A DNA stretch of 64,000 bases from Erwinia rhapontici (GCF_012271765.1 NZ_VRKO01000016.1:62001-126000); one strand, 5' to 3'; counted from the first letter of the stretch, positions 45,509-57,200 are shown. A program made the numbers and translations. Notes: generated by a model from the letters alone, not told the origin.

Positions 45509-46717
45509 ATGGGCTTTTCACAGGCAGTCAGCGGCTTAAACGCAGCATCCAGCAACCTCGACGTTATTGGTAACAACATTTCGAACTCCGCCACCGCGGG
45601 CTTTAAATCCAGCACCGTCGCGTTTGCTGATATGTTTGCCGGTTCTAAAGTGGGTCTGGGTACTAAGGTTGCGGCCGTGGTACAGGACTTTAACGATGGT
45701 ACCACCACCACCACCAGCCGTGGTCTTGATGTGGCGATCAGCCAGCAGGGCTTCTTCCGTATGGCGGATACCAGTGGTGCGGTGTATTACAGCCGTAACG
45801 GCCAGTTCACGCTGGATGCAGATCGTAATATCGTCAACATGCAGGGCCTGCAGCTGACCGGTTATCCGGCTACCGGTACCCCGCCAACCATCCAGACCGG
45901 TGCTAACCCGGTAGGATTGAGCGTGCCAACCACCGCGATGTCAGCTAAAGCGACCACTGGCGTGACAATGACGGCGAACCTGAACTCCACCGATAGCGTT
46001 AAAGCGTTAGCGGATTTAGATATCACCGACTCAACGACCTACAACGCCAAATCATCAATGACGACGTTTGATTCGCTGGGCAACTCGCACATCGTTAACC
46101 TGTACTTTAACAAGACGTCGAATAACAACTGGACCGTTACCCCTGTTGATTCTTCAACCGGCACCACGGGAACGGCCACGCCACTGGTCTTTGACACCAG
46201 CGGAAATCTGACCACCCCAGCCAGTGGCATGGTGGGCTTTACTATGGGCGCGTTGAACGGTTCAGCAGGCCCAACCAACCTGACCGTTGACATCACCGGC
46301 AGCCTGCAACAGAACAACGGGACCAGCACGTTTGGTAACCCGGTGCAGGATGGGTATAAGCCTGGCGAACTGACCAGCTATCAGATCAATGATGATGGCA
46401 CCCTGGTGGGTACCTATTCCAACGAACAGACTCAGGTTCTGGGTCAGATCGTCCTGGCTAACTTCGCAAACCCGGAAGGCCTGAAATCAGAAGGTAACAA
46501 CGTCTGGTCTGCGACGGCGTCTTCTGGTCAGGCACTGACCGGCATCGCCGGCACCGGTAACCTCGGTACGCTGACCGCGGGTGCGCTTGAGTCCTCAAAC
46601 GTGGATCTGAGTAAAGAGCTGGTGAACATGATCGTTGCGCAGCGTAACTACCAGTCGAATGCGCAGACCATCAAAACTCAGGACCAGATTCTTAACACGC
46701 TGGTCAACCTGCGTTAA
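45509..46717 (+). CDS. flgE: Flagellar hook protein FlgE
   Basis: Hook subunit of 402 residues, the same length as in E. coli. N-terminal D0 motif MGFSQAVSGLNAASSNLDVIGNNISNSATAGFK and C-terminal NVDLSKELVNMIVAQRNYQSNAQTIKTQDQILNTLVNLR are conserved, with the variable Thr/Ser-rich outer domain between. The hook length is set by FliK, not encoded here. Confidence 0.97.
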   Translation: MGFSQAVSGLNAASSNLDVIGNNISNSATAGFKSSTVAFADMFAGSKVGLGTKVAAVVQDFNDGTTTTTSRGLDVAISQQGFFRMADTSGAVYYSRNGQFTLDADRNIVNMQGLQLTGYPATGTPPTIQTGANPVGLSVPTTAMSAKATTGVTMTANLNSTDSVKALADLDITDSTTYNAKSSMTTFDSLGNSHIVNLYFNKTSNNNWTVTPVDSSTGTTGTATPLVFDTSGNLTTPASGMVGFTMGALNGSAGPTNLTVDITGSLQQNNGTSTFGNPVQDGYKPGELTSYQINDDGTLVGTYSNEQTQVLGQIVLANFANPEGLKSEGNNVWSATASSGQALTGIAGTGNLGTLTAGALESSNVDLSKELVNMIVAQRNYQSNAQTIKTQDQILNTLVNLR

Positions 46718-46738
46718 TTCGGTTAACAGGATCGTTCT

Positions 46739-47494
46739 ATGGATCACGCAATATATACCGCAATGGGGGCTGCCAGTCAGACCCTCGATCAGCAGGCAGT
46801 GACGGCGGCCAACCTGGCCAACGCCGCAACACCGGGATTCCGTGCGCAGCTTAGTGCTGCGCGTGCGGTGCCGGTGGAAGGGTTGTCATTGCCTACCCGT
46901 ACGCTGGTCACGGCGTCGACGCCGGGAGCAGATATGACCCAGGGGGCGCTGGACTACACCGAGCGTGCGCTGGACGTGGCGATGCAGGGTGATGGCTGGC
47001 TGGCAGTGCAGACTGCCGACGGCACCGAAGCCTATACCCGCAACGGGAATATGGAAGTCAGCCCGGCCGGGCAGCTTACCGTACAGGGCAACGTGGTGAT
47101 GGGTGACGGCGGGCCGATTGCGGTGCCGCAGGGCGCTGAACTCACCATCGCGGCTGACGGTTCTATTACTGCGCTGAATCCGGGCGATGCGCCGAATGCG
47201 ACGGTGCAGTTGGGCAGGCTCAAGCTGGTACAAGCTACTGGCAGTGAGCTGACGCGCGGTGATGACGGTATGTTCCGCGTCTCAGCCAGTGCGGTGGCCC
47301 AACGCGGTGCCACGTTACCTATCGATGCCACCATGAAAGTGATGCCGGGCGTGCTGGAAGGCAGCAACGTCAGCAGCACGCAGACCATGGTCGATATGAT
47401 TGCCAACGCCCGTCGTTTCGAGATGCAGATGAAAGTGATTTCCAGCGTCGATGAAAACGAACAACGAGCCAACCAGCTGCTGTCAATGAGCTGA
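46739..47494 (+). CDS. flgF: Flagellar proximal rod protein FlgF
   Basis: 251-residue rod subunit with DHAIYTAMGAASQTLDQQAVTAANLANAATPGFR at the N-terminus, the LDVAMQGDGWLAVQTADGTEAYTRNG strand region and the terminal helix VDMIANARRFEMQMKVISS. Sixteen bases precede flgG. Confidence 0.96.
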   Translation: MDHAIYTAMGAASQTLDQQAVTAANLANAATPGFRAQLSAARAVPVEGLSLPTRTLVTASTPGADMTQGALDYTERALDVAMQGDGWLAVQTADGTEAYTRNGNMEVSPAGQLTVQGNVVMGDGGPIAVPQGAELTIAADGSITALNPGDAPNATVQLGRLKLVQATGSELTRGDDGMFRVSASAVAQRGATLPIDATMKVMPGVLEGSNVSSTQTMVDMIANARRFEMQMKVISSVDENEQRANQLLSMS

Positions 47495-47509
47495 TCAGAG
47501 GAATAATAG

Positions 47510-48292
47510 ATGATTCGTTCTTTATGGATTGCCAAAACCGGTCTTGACGCTCAGCAGACCAATATGGACGTGATTGCCAACAACCTGGCAAACGTTAGCA
47601 CCAACGGTTTTAAACGTCAGCGTGCGGTATTTGAAGATCTGATGTACCAGACGATGCGTCAGCCAGGCGCGCAGTCATCTGAGCAGACCACGCTGCCTTC
47701 CGGTTTGCAGATTGGTACGGGTGTGCGTCCGGTGGCCACAGAGCGCCTGCATAATCAGGGCAACCTGTCGCAGACCAGCTCATCGAAGGATGTGGCGATC
47801 AGTGGTCAGGGCTTCTTCTCGATTCAGATGCCTGATGGTACCACCGCGTATACCCGCGATGGTTCTTTCCAGACGGACCAGAATGGTCAGTTGGTTACCA
47901 ACGGTGGTTTCCCGGTGCAGCCCGCTATCACGATCCCGCCAAACGCCCTGAGCATGACCGTCAGTCGTGATGGTGTGGTGAGCGTGACCCAGCAGGGCCA
48001 GACTAACCCGGTTCAGGTCGGACAGTTGACGTTGAGCACGTTTGTCAACGATGCCGGTCTGGAAAGTATGGGTGAAAACCTTTATCAGGAAACACAGGCA
48101 TCCGGTGCGCCAACGGAAAGTAACCCGGGCAACAACGGTGCGGGTACGCTGTACCAGGGCTATGTGGAAACGTCAAACGTTAACGTAGCGGAAGAGTTGG
48201 TCAGCATGATCCAGACTCAGCGCGCTTATGAGATTAACAGTAAGGCCGTGAGTACTTCTGACCAGATGCTGGCGAAACTGACTCAGCTGTAA
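47510..48292 (+). CDS. flgG: Flagellar distal rod protein FlgG
   Basis: 260 residues, exactly the E. coli length. [56 protein letters not shown] is the distal-rod signature; the C-terminal [41 protein letters not shown] is the polymerisation helix. Confidence 0.97.
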   Translation: MIRSLWIAKTGLDAQQTNMDVIANNLANVSTNGFKRQRAVFEDLMYQTMRQPGAQSSEQTTLPSGLQIGTGVRPVATERLHNQGNLSQTSSSKDVAISGQGFFSIQMPDGTTAYTRDGSFQTDQNGQLVTNGGFPVQPAITIPPNALSMTVSRDGVVSVTQQGQTNPVQVGQLTLSTFVNDAGLESMGENLYQETQASGAPTESNPGNNGAGTLYQGYVETSNVNVAEELVSMIQTQRAYEINSKAVSTSDQMLAKLTQL

Positions 48293-48378
48293 AAGTAAGA
48301 CGGACTGATTGACCGTTACAGGTGCCGGGTTTGCCCGGCCCGTTAATACAATATTCTCGTAATGAAAGGTTTATATCC

Positions 48379-49080
48379 ATGGCGCAGCAGATCTCATTGC
48401 CTGGACGTTTGTTGGTAGCCACGTTGCTGCTAACGCTTAACGGTTGTGCGTTAGTTCCCCGTAAGCCACTGGTTGAAGGCTCGACGACGGCCCAGCCGAT
48501 GCCTGCTTCACCTGCATTGGTCAACGGTTCTATTTTTCAGGGCGTGATGCCGATGAACTACGGCTATCAGCCGCTGTTCGAGGATCGCCGCCCACGTAAT
48601 ATTGGCGACACATTAACCATCACGCTGCAGGAAAATGTCAGCGCGAGTAAGAGTTCTTCTGCCAATGCCGGACGTGATGGATCTTCCAGCTTCGGCTTAA
48701 GCGCGACACCGCGCGCCCTCGTCGGACTGCTGGGTGGCGACAAAGCCACCTTCGCCGGGGAAGGGAAAAATGATTTTGCAGGAAAAGGGGGCGCTTCAGC
48801 GAATAACACCTTTACCGGCACCATCACCGTTACCGTTAACCAGGTATTGCCTAATGGCAACCTGAATGTGGTCGGTGAGAAACAGATTGAAATTAATCAG
48901 GGAACAGAGTTTATCCGCTTCTCCGGTGTGGTTAACCCACGCACGATTAGCGCCAGCAACAGTGTTGTTTCCACCCAGGTGGCTGATGCCCGCATTGAGT
49001 ACGTCGGTAACGGCTACATCAATGAGGCGCAGAATATGGGCTGGCTGCAACGGTTCTTCCTGAACATATCACCGATGTAA
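48379..49080 (+). CDS. flgH: Flagellar L-ring protein FlgH
   Basis: Outer-membrane lipoprotein forming the L ring bushing. 233 residues from ATG 48379, close to 232 in E. coli. Signal and lipobox LLLTLNGC, then [38 protein letters not shown] and the conserved end [42 protein letters not shown]. An in-frame start 19 codons earlier would bury the signal peptide and is rejected. Confidence 0.96.
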   Translation: MAQQISLPGRLLVATLLLTLNGCALVPRKPLVEGSTTAQPMPASPALVNGSIFQGVMPMNYGYQPLFEDRRPRNIGDTLTITLQENVSASKSSSANAGRDGSSSFGLSATPRALVGLLGGDKATFAGEGKNDFAGKGGASANNTFTGTITVTVNQVLPNGNLNVVGEKQIEINQGTEFIRFSGVVNPRTISASNSVVSTQVADARIEYVGNGYINEAQNMGWLQRFFLNISPM

Positions 49081-49089
49081 GAGGTTTTA

Positions 49090-50196
49090 ATGCGTAATGT
49101 ACTGATTCGATGTGTCCTGCTGCTGACGGTAGGGTTTAGCGCCCTGGCGCAGGCCGATCGTATTCGCGATCTCACGACCGTGGGCGGCGTGCGTGATAAC
49201 TCCCTGATCGGCTACGGTCTGGTGGTGGGACTCGATGGCACCGGTGACCAGACAACCCAGACGCCATTTACCACACAGAGCCTGAGCAACATGCTGTCGC
49301 AGTTAGGGATCACCGTTCCTACCGGCACAAATATGCAGTTGAAAAACGTGGCGGCGGTGATGGTGACTGCAAAGCTGCCAGCATTTGGCCGTCAGGGGCA
49401 GGTGGTTGATGTGGTGGTTTCCTCCATGGGTAACGCCAAAAGCCTGCGCGGCGGTACGCTGCTGATGACCCCGCTGAAAGGGGTGGATAACCAGGTTTAC
49501 GCGCTGGCGCAGGGTAACATTTTGATCGGCGGTGCCAGTGCTGCGGCCGGTGGCAGTAGCGTGCAGGTCAACCAGGTGAACGGCGGTCGTATTACCGGCG
49601 GTGCCACGATTGAGCGTGAATTGCCGAATAACTTCGCCACCAGCAATATCGTTAGCCTGTATCTGAACCAGGAAGATTTCAGCATGGCGCAGCGCATCAG
49701 CGACGCCATTAACAGCCGCGGTGGCTACGGGATGGCGCAGGCCGTCGATGGCCGCACTGTGCAGATCCGCTCAACAGCAAATAACACCTCTCAGGTACGT
49801 CTGCTGGCGGATATCCAGAATATTGATGTCTCGGTTCCGATTCAGGACGCCAAAGTGATCATCAACTCACGTACTGGCTCGGTGGTCATGAACCGTGAAG
49901 TGATGTTGACGCAATGTGCGATCGCCCAGGGCAGCCTGTCGGTCACGGTCAATCAGACGCAGAACGTCAGTCAGCCTGATACGCCATTTGGCGGTGGTCA
50001 GACTGTGGTGACACCGCAAACGCAGATTGATATGCGTCAGAGCGGGGGCGCACTGCAAACGGTTAACGCCAGCGCGAATTTGAACAGCGTGGTTCGTGCA
50101 CTGAACTCGCTGGGTGCGACGCCTATCGATCTGATGTCTATTTTGCAGTCGATGGAAAGCGCAGGTTGCCTGCACGCCAAACTGGAAATTATCTGA
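49090..50196 (+). CDS. flgI: Flagellar P-ring protein FlgI
   Basis: 368-residue periplasmic P-ring subunit. Signal peptide ([18 protein letters not shown]) then [62 protein letters not shown] and the C-terminal [31 protein letters not shown], all strongly conserved. The stop overlaps the flgJ start by one base. Confidence 0.97.
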   Translation: MRNVLIRCVLLLTVGFSALAQADRIRDLTTVGGVRDNSLIGYGLVVGLDGTGDQTTQTPFTTQSLSNMLSQLGITVPTGTNMQLKNVAAVMVTAKLPAFGRQGQVVDVVVSSMGNAKSLRGGTLLMTPLKGVDNQVYALAQGNILIGGASAAAGGSSVQVNQVNGGRITGGATIERELPNNFATSNIVSLYLNQEDFSMAQRISDAINSRGGYGMAQAVDGRTVQIRSTANNTSQVRLLADIQNIDVSVPIQDAKVIINSRTGSVVMNREVMLTQCAIAQGSLSVTVNQTQNVSQPDTPFGGGQTVVTPQTQIDMRQSGGALQTVNASANLNSVVRALNSLGATPIDLMSILQSMESAGCLHAKLEII

Positions 50197-51137
50197 TGAG
50201 CGACAACAGCCAGTCTCTGAGCAGCGCGGCGTATGACAGCCGCTCGCTGAACACCCTGAAACGGTTAGCCGGTGATGACCCGAAAGCGCATGCGCGCGAA
50301 GTGGCAAAACAGGTCGAAGGGATGTTTGTCCAGATGATGTTGAAAAGCATGCGCCAGGCGCTACCGCAGGATGGCCTGATGAGTAGCGAGCAGACGCGGC
50401 TTTATACCTCAATGTACGATCAGCAGATTGGCCAGGAGATCGGGGCGAAAGGCCTCGGTCTGGCTGACCTTATCGTGAAACAGATGGAAGGGCAGAAGCC
50501 GCTGGATGAGAAAGCCGGTACGGTGCCCATGCCGCTGGATAAGAGCTTTATCAACACCTTACCTCCGCTGGCGATGGAACAAATGGTCCGTAAAGCGGTG
50601 CCACGTTTCTCCAGCGCAGAGATGCCGTTATCCGGTGACAATGGTGACTTTATCGCGATGCTGTCAAAACCGGCACAGGCGGCGAGTGAGCAAAGTGGTA
50701 TTCCTCATCACCTGATTCTGGCCCAGGCCGCACTCGAATCAGGTTGGGGCCAGCGCCAGATCCTCACGCGTGACGGTAAGCCAAGCTATAACGTCTTTGG
50801 TATTAAAGCGACGGGCAGCTGGCAGGGTAAAACCACTGATGTGATGACCACCGAATTTGAGAATGGTGAAGCGAAAAAGGTGAAGCAAAAATTCCGTGTT
50901 TACGACTCCTATTTCGATGCCCTCAACGACTACGTCAAACTGCTGAGTAACAATCCACGCTATGCGGCCGTGACGACCGCTTCCTCGCCGGAACAGGGCG
51001 CGCAGGCGTTGCAGGCTGCGGGTTATGCCACCGATCCTAAATATGCACAAAAGTTGGTGGGTATGATCCAGCAGTTCAAAAATATGGGTGAAAAAGTGGT
51101 CAAAGCCTACAGCCAGGATATCGGCGATTTGTTTTAA
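50196..51137 (+). CDS. flgJ: Flagellar rod cap / peptidoglycan hydrolase FlgJ
   Basis: Bifunctional 313-residue protein. The N-terminal rod-cap domain has EVAKQVEGMFVQMMLKSMRQALPQDGLMSSEQTRLYTSMYDQQIGQ; the C-terminal glucosaminidase domain has LAQAALESGWGQRQI with the catalytic Glu, then YNVFGIKA and YDSYFDALNDYVKLL. It opens the peptidoglycan layer for the rod. ATG 50196 shares its first base with the last base of the flgI TGA, giving translational coupling and the E. coli length. Confidence 0.96.
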   Translation: MSDNSQSLSSAAYDSRSLNTLKRLAGDDPKAHAREVAKQVEGMFVQMMLKSMRQALPQDGLMSSEQTRLYTSMYDQQIGQEIGAKGLGLADLIVKQMEGQKPLDEKAGTVPMPLDKSFINTLPPLAMEQMVRKAVPRFSSAEMPLSGDNGDFIAMLSKPAQAASEQSGIPHHLILAQAALESGWGQRQILTRDGKPSYNVFGIKATGSWQGKTTDVMTTEFENGEAKKVKQKFRVYDSYFDALNDYVKLLSNNPRYAAVTTASSPEQGAQALQAAGYATDPKYAQKLVGMIQQFKNMGEKVVKAYSQDIGDLF

Positions 51138-51154
51138 ATTTTTCGGGGAAATGC

Positions 51155-51181
51155 TCAAGTTTGCCCCGGTTTAACCGATAA
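51155..51181 (+). promoter_or_regulatory. Sigma-28 promoter of flgKL
   Basis: TCAAGTTT-N11-ACCGATAA, one base off the full sigma-28 consensus with exact 11-base spacing, about 90 bases before flgK. This matches the known late (class 3) control of flgKL. Confidence 0.92.
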
Positions 51182-51269
51182 CCTTTTCAGGCCGGATTTG
51201 CGTTAACCCCCTTCCGGCAAACGATTCGTCAATGCTGGCTCTGCAGTTGCCGGTTAACAAGGACCCGAA

Positions 51270-52913
51270 ATGGCTAACTTAATCAATACCGCGATGAGCG
51301 GGTTAAGCGCTGCATCTGCTGCGCTGAATACCACCAGTAACAACATTACTAACTATGCCGTTGGCGGTTATTCACGCCAGACAACGGTGCTTGCTCAGGC
51401 CAACAGTACCCTGAGTGGCGGCAGTTACTATGGTAACGGTGCTAATGTCTCCACGGTATACCGTGAATATGACCAGTTCATCACTAACCAGCTGCGTGCG
51501 GCCAGCGCCCAGTCCAGTGGTATTGCCAGCCAGTATAGTCAGATTTCCAATGTTAACAATATGTTATCAAGTACCACGAATACGCTCTCAAGCAATATTC
51601 AGGACTTCTTCAGCTCGTTGCAGACATTGTCGAGTAATGCCAGTGACCCCTCTTCTCGTCAGGCTGTTCTGGGTAAAGCTGAGGGATTGGTTAATCAGTT
51701 CAAAGTGACTGATACCTATCTGTCCAACCTCGACGGCAGCCTGAATACGGCGGTTACCGCTTCAGTTGAACAAATTAATAACTACGCAAAACAGATTGCT
51801 AACGTTAACCAGCAGATTATCAAGCTAAAAGGCGCAGGTGCGGGTAGTGAGCCCAATGATCTTTTAGATCAACGCGATAAACTGGTCAGCGAACTGAATG
51901 CCATAGCTGGTGTTAACGTTACCCAGCAGGATGGTGGTAGTTATAATATCTCTATCGGTAATGGGATTTCCCTGGTCCAGGGCGACACCTACAGTCAACT
52001 GGCGGCAGTGCCATCGAGCGCTGATCCTGGACGCACGACTATCGCGACTGTTGATCCTGTAACGGGTGCAAAAACTCAGATTCCTGAGTCAGAAATTACC
52101 AATGGTTCGCTGGGAGGCCTGCTGGCGTTCCGCGGCGATCTGGATAACGTACGTAATCAAGTCGGCCAATTGGCGATGGCGTTGGGAACAAGCTTCAACA
52201 CCCAGCACAAACTCGGCAAAGATATTGATGGCGCGGATGGTGAAGATTTCTTCGGTTTGGGCGGCCCTTCAGTCCTGCAGAATGCCAAAAATAAAGGCAC
52301 CGGCGAACTGACAGCGGAGTGGGATGACACCACCAAAGTTCAGGCCACGGACTACAAGCTAACGCTTAATAATGGTACCTGGACTGCAACCCGTCTGTCT
52401 GATAATACGACGGCGACCATTGATAGCACCACCACGCCTGGCGTGTTGGCATTCGATGGCCTAAAAGTGACGCCGACGGGTACGCCTCTCTCCGGCGATA
52501 GTTTCACCGTTCAACCCGTTAAAAACGTTATTGCCAATATGGCGGTTGAGATTACCTCTGAAGGAAAATTGGCTGCTGCCAGTGCGGCCGGGGGGGAAAG
52601 TAACAATGAGAACGTACAAAAACTGCTGGATTTACAAACCAAAAATTTAGTCAATGGCAAAAGTACTCTGACGGAGTCGTATGCCAGCCTGGTTGCGAAC
52701 GTGGGCAACAAAGCCAGCACCCTTGCTAAAACCAATACCACACAGGCAGCCGTGGTGACACAGCTTACCAATCAGCAGCAGTCTGTTTCCGGGGTTAACC
52801 TGGATGAAGAGTATGCAAACCTGACGCGCTATCAGCAGTATTACATGGCCAATGCCCAGGTATTACAGACGGCTTCCACTATTTTCCAGTCACTGATAAG
52901 TGCTGTCAGCTAA
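51270..52913 (+). CDS. flgK: Hook-filament junction protein 1 (FlgK)
   Basis: 547-residue junction protein, the E. coli length, exported with the FlgN chaperone. N-terminal NLINTAMSGLSAASAALNTTSNNITNYAVGGYSRQTTV and C-terminal GVNLDEEYANLTRYQQYYMANAQVLQTASTIFQSLISAVS are the conserved D0 helices. The middle, especially 52300-52560, is less conserved. Driven by the sigma-28 promoter just upstream. Confidence 0.96.
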   Translation: MANLINTAMSGLSAASAALNTTSNNITNYAVGGYSRQTTVLAQANSTLSGGSYYGNGANVSTVYREYDQFITNQLRAASAQSSGIASQYSQISNVNNMLSSTTNTLSSNIQDFFSSLQTLSSNASDPSSRQAVLGKAEGLVNQFKVTDTYLSNLDGSLNTAVTASVEQINNYAKQIANVNQQIIKLKGAGAGSEPNDLLDQRDKLVSELNAIAGVNVTQQDGGSYNISIGNGISLVQGDTYSQLAAVPSSADPGRTTIATVDPVTGAKTQIPESEITNGSLGGLLAFRGDLDNVRNQVGQLAMALGTSFNTQHKLGKDIDGADGEDFFGLGGPSVLQNAKNKGTGELTAEWDDTTKVQATDYKLTLNNGTWTATRLSDNTTATIDSTTTPGVLAFDGLKVTPTGTPLSGDSFTVQPVKNVIANMAVEITSEGKLAAASAAGGESNNENVQKLLDLQTKNLVNGKSTLTESYASLVANVGNKASTLAKTNTTQAAVVTQLTNQQQSVSGVNLDEEYANLTRYQQYYMANAQVLQTASTIFQSLISAVS

Positions 52914-52934
52914 ATTTTGCAGAGGAATTAAACC

Positions 52935-53900
52935 ATGCGACTCAGTACCAGCATGATCTACGATCAGCAGATGCGCGGGATCTCTACTTCACAGTCTGCA
53001 TGGCTGAAAGGGGGAGAGCAGCTCGCTACCGGTAACCGTGTTAATAGTCCGGAAGATGATCCTGTCGCTGCCGCTCAGGCCGTTGTCATTTCACAGGCGC
53101 AGACTGAAACTTCACAGTATAAAACGGCGCGTGTTTTTGCCACGCAAAATCAGTCTACCGAAGTGACGACGCTTAAACAGGTAACTGATGTGATCATCAA
53201 TGCTCAGACAACACTGGTTGCCGCTTCAAATGGAACCTTGTCTGACGACGATCGCCAGTCTTACGCGACTCAGCTTACCGGGCTTCGTGCTCAGTTACTG
53301 AATCTTGCCAACAGCACTGATGGTAGTGGCCGCTATGTTTTTGCGGGATATCAGAGTGACAAACCTCCTTTTGTTACTGATGCGACTACAGGCGCAACAA
53401 CTTATGAGGGGGGGCTGACGCCTATTTCTCAGAAAGTGGATGCCAGCCGGACGTTAACCACCAATCATACGGGCGAACAGATTTTCAATTCTCTGACCAG
53501 TACTGCGGTGAAAGAAGCTGATGGCACGGCAGAAACGAATATATTTAACATGCTAGACACGGCGATCGCATCGTTGAATAAGCCGTTGGCCGATGCGTCC
53601 CAGGCAGATATTGATGATGGGTTAGCGGCACTGGAGAAATCGGGCCGAGGCTTGCGTAATGCGTTAAATAACGTATCAAGTGTTAGTGCAGAAGTCGGTA
53701 CAAACCTGCAGGAGTTATCCAGTCTTGATTCCAAAGGGGATGACACTATCCTTAACCAAAAAAATCAGCTGTCAGCATTGATTGGCGCTGATACCGTGGA
53801 GTCAATTTCTAACTACACCATGCAGCAGGCGGCGTTAAAAGCCTCTTATACGGTGTTCCAGCAGATGTCCAAACTGTCTCTGTTTAACCTGAATTCGTAG
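52935..53900 (+). CDS. flgL: Hook-filament junction protein 3 (FlgL)
   Basis: 321-residue flagellin-like junction protein (317 in E. coli). N-terminal MRLSTSMIYDQQMRGISTSQSAWLKGGEQLATGNRVNSPEDDPVAAAQAV and C-terminal NYTMQQAALKASYTVFQQMSKLSLFNLN are conserved. Last gene of the cluster, 21 bases after flgK and followed by a strong terminator. Confidence 0.96.
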   Translation: MRLSTSMIYDQQMRGISTSQSAWLKGGEQLATGNRVNSPEDDPVAAAQAVVISQAQTETSQYKTARVFATQNQSTEVTTLKQVTDVIINAQTTLVAASNGTLSDDDRQSYATQLTGLRAQLLNLANSTDGSGRYVFAGYQSDKPPFVTDATTGATTYEGGLTPISQKVDASRTLTTNHTGEQIFNSLTSTAVKEADGTAETNIFNMLDTAIASLNKPLADASQADIDDGLAALEKSGRGLRNALNNVSSVSAEVGTNLQELSSLDSKGDDTILNQKNQLSALIGADTVESISNYTMQQAALKASYTVFQQMSKLSLFNLNS

Positions 53901-53949
53901 ACTGACCTCTAATATTTGAACGTGCTTTAACCGGGTTCGTTCAGTTTCT

Positions 53950-53988
53950 CCCGCTGTCAGTAGCCAAAGCTGACAGCGGGTTTTTTTT
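53950..53988 (+). terminator. Terminator of the flg operon
   Basis: CCCGCTGTCAG and CTGACAGCGGG form a perfect 11-bp stem with a 9-base loop, followed by eight T residues. The rest of 53901-54227 shows nothing else apart from the rne terminator. Confidence 0.95.
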
Positions 53989-54175
53989 GCCTGCTATCTC
54001 CCCTCACGTAACGGTGTGCCCCGTATCCTTTTAACGACTTGTCGATAACGCAATGGTGTCTATGAACCGCGATGCTGATGACGGCGGGTATATGTATACT
54101 CACAGACATGAATACGTTGCGACAACGATCGGTGAATACAGAGATACTGGCGTAAACGGGGAGGGAAGAGCAGAT

Positions 54176-54205
54176 AAAAAAAAGCCCCGGCCAGGTGGCC
54201 AGGGC
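54176..54205 (-). terminator. Terminator of rne
   Basis: GCCCTGGCC-ACCT-GGCCGGGGC on the minus strand, with one G-T type mismatch, followed by eight T residues, 22 bases beyond the rne stop. Confidence 0.92.
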
Positions 54206-54227
54206 TTGATTGACGCGTTATCAGGTA

Positions 54228-57200
54228 TTAAGGACGGGTTGCCGGAGCAGTCGCCTGATGAGTTGCAGCGTGACCGCCTGCTGACCCCTTACCTTCAAAG
54301 TTAAAGTCCGGACGCACCCAGTCGCTCTGACTTGGTGCTTCTGGCTGGTAAGCCGGAGCCGGGGCTTTCGTCATTGGCGCGGTAGCATGATGCGGAGCGC
54401 TGCTCTGCACGGGGGCAGCGGCCACGGGTTCTGCAACAGCAGGTGCGCTGGCAACGACCGGTGCAGCATCAACCACAGGCTCAGCAGCAACCGGTGCATC
54501 CGCGACAGGCTCGTCACGGGCAGGAACCGGAGCGTGCGGCTCGCTGGTCGCCACAGTGTGTTGTGCTGCAGTCACTTCCGGTGCATGGAGCACTTCGGCA
54601 ACCTGCTGCTCAACTTCAGGGCTAACTTCAACCGGAGCAACGCTGGCAATGTCAGTCGCCTGTTGGGCTTCTTCCACAATATCCGCAACAGCATCAACTG
54701 CGGCAAAAGTTGGCTCAGGCTGAACATCTTCCACAGGCGTCGCTTCTGCTGCAGTCTCTTCCGCGACAACTTCGTCAGCGGCAGAAATTACGGCGGGTTC
54801 TTCGTTTACCGGTGCGTCAATGGCAGCCGTCTCTTCAGCAATCACAGGGGTGATTTCTGGCAGATTTTCTGGCTGTGGCTCAGCCTGCTGCACAGGTTCT
54901 GCCTGCTCTTCGACCGGGGCTTCAATCGCAGGAGTGTTAACCTCAGGGGTTTCAACCACAGGTGCGGTGGCAGCGACAGCCTCTACCGCATTAGCGGCTT
55001 CGACAGCGGCAGTGGCTTCTGCAACAGGCGTTTCAACCTCTGTATGACCGTAAGGAGGGACCACTGAATGGCCATGCTCTTCATGCGTTTCGTGATCGCT
55101 TGTCTGAGCAACCGGATAAGAAATCCACACTTTACCTGATGCCATTTCTGGCGATGCAGCAGCGTTAGACAGCGGCATTGGTGACTGTGTCGGATAACGC
55201 TCATCACGGTAACGGCGACGACGCTGACCGCTCACACGCAGGTGGCGTGGAGAGCGACGTGAACGGCGTGGCATATTGTTGCCATCACGATCGTCGTTGT
55301 CATCAGACTCAGCCACAGGTTCGTTAACCACTGGCGTGGCTGCCGGGGTCACTTCTTCACCTTGCGGTTCAAACGAACGCGCAGCGGTCTGTTCAGCCGT
55401 TTCGATACGCACTTTCTGGTTCAACTGGCGCGGTTTACGGCGCGGCATCACCTGTACGTTCTCTTCCTGCACTTCCTGATTGTCTACAGCTTCGATGATC
55501 GGCTCAACGATGCTCTCTTCCTGCACGACCGGCCGTTTTTCTTCCTGGTTCTGACCAGGACGACGACGCTGGCGATCCTGACGAGGTTGACGTGGCTGCG
55601 AGGTTTCGCTGCGTTCAAATTCGTCTGGAACCATACGTTCGCTGCGGGCATCCGCCTGTGGTGCATTGCGTTTATTTGCGTTGTTACGACGATTGTCGTC
55701 ACGACCATTTTCACGCGCTTCGTTGTTGCGTTCACGTGGTGCACGTTCAGTACGTTCACCGTTGCGGTCGTTACGCTCGCTGTTGCGCTCGTTACGTTCA
55801 CCATTACGGTCGTTACGTTCACTGTTACGGTCGTTACGTTCGCCATTACGATCGCTACGGTCCGCATTACGGTCGCCATAACGCTCACCACGTTCACCGT
55901 TACGGTCGCGACGGTTGTTGTTCTGGCGGCGGTTATTACGACGCTCACCACGTGGAGCCGCGGCTTCGGCCGTTTTTTCTTCAACGACAGGTGGCTGTGG
56001 CTCAACGACCGGTTTCTCTTCCGCAGCGAAGAGTTTTTTCAACCCGCTGAAGAAGCGGCTAACCAGGCCCGGCTCAGCAGCAGCAGGTGTTTTCGCGACA
56101 GGCTGGGCAACCGGAGTGGCTGCTGCAACTTCTGCGATTTCTTCCTGTGGTGCTGGCGGCGCATCTGGCATCACGAAAGCGGCGAGGGCAGGCTGCTCAG
56201 GACGCTTGCGCTCAGCGTGCTCTTCTTCAGAAGGTAACGCCATTTCTGCTTCGTGAAGTTTAGGCAGGTGATAGCTGAGAGTTTGCGTCTCTTCACCACT
56301 GCGCACGCGCAGAACTGAGTAGTGCGGTGTCTGCATATTATCGTTGGGTACGATAATGGCACGCACGCCGCCCTGGCGTTTTTCAATGGCGCTGACGGCT
56401 TCACGTTTCTCGTTCAGCAGGTATGAAGCAACCTGAACCGGTACGATGGCATGAACTTCTTTGGTGTTCTCTTTCAGCGCTTCTTCTTCAATCAGACGCA
56501 GAATGGAGAGAGCCAGCGATTCGTTATCACGGATGGTACCGGTGCCGCTACAGCGTGGGCAAACGTGATGGCTGGATTCACCCAGAGAAGGGCTAAGACG
56601 CTGACGCGACATTTCCAGCAGGCCGAAACGTGAAATATGGCTGATCTGAATACGAGCACGATCCTGGCGTACGGCTTCACGCAGGCGGTTTTCTACCGCA
56701 CGCTGATGACGAACCGGGGTCATATCGATAAAGTCGATAACGATCAGGCCACCGAGGTCACGCAAACGCAGCTGGCGGGCAATTTCATCGGCCGCTTCCA
56801 GGTTGGTGTTAAACGCCGTTTCTTCGATGTCCCCGCCGCGAGTGGCGCGTGCGGAGTTGATATCGATAGCCGTCAGCGCTTCGGTGGAATCGATAACAAT
56901 CGATCCGCCAGAAGGCAGACGCACTTCACGCTGGAATGCAGATTCGATCTGCGATTCGATTTGATAGTGGCTGAACAGCGGGATTTCACCGGTGTACAGT
57001 TTAATTTTGCTGCTGAAATCTGGACGACCCAGTGCGGCGATATGCTGGCGAGCCAGCTCCAGCACTTTTGGATTGTCGATGAGGATTTCGCCGATGTCCT
57101 GACGCAGATAGTCGCGGAAGGCGCGCACGATCACGTTACTTTCCTGATGGATCAGGAAAGGCGCGGGGCGGCTGTCAGCAGCTTTCTTAATGGCTTCCCA

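Noticed and set aside
54053-54304. 83-codon plus-strand frame between flgL and rne
   Set aside because: It spans the rne terminator and the end of rne in antisense; no support.
55362-56237. Plus-strand frames opposite rne, some apparently membrane-like (Phe/Val/Thr-rich)
   Set aside because: They are the complement of the Arg/Asn/Glu/Val-rich tail of RNase E; no start signals or homology.
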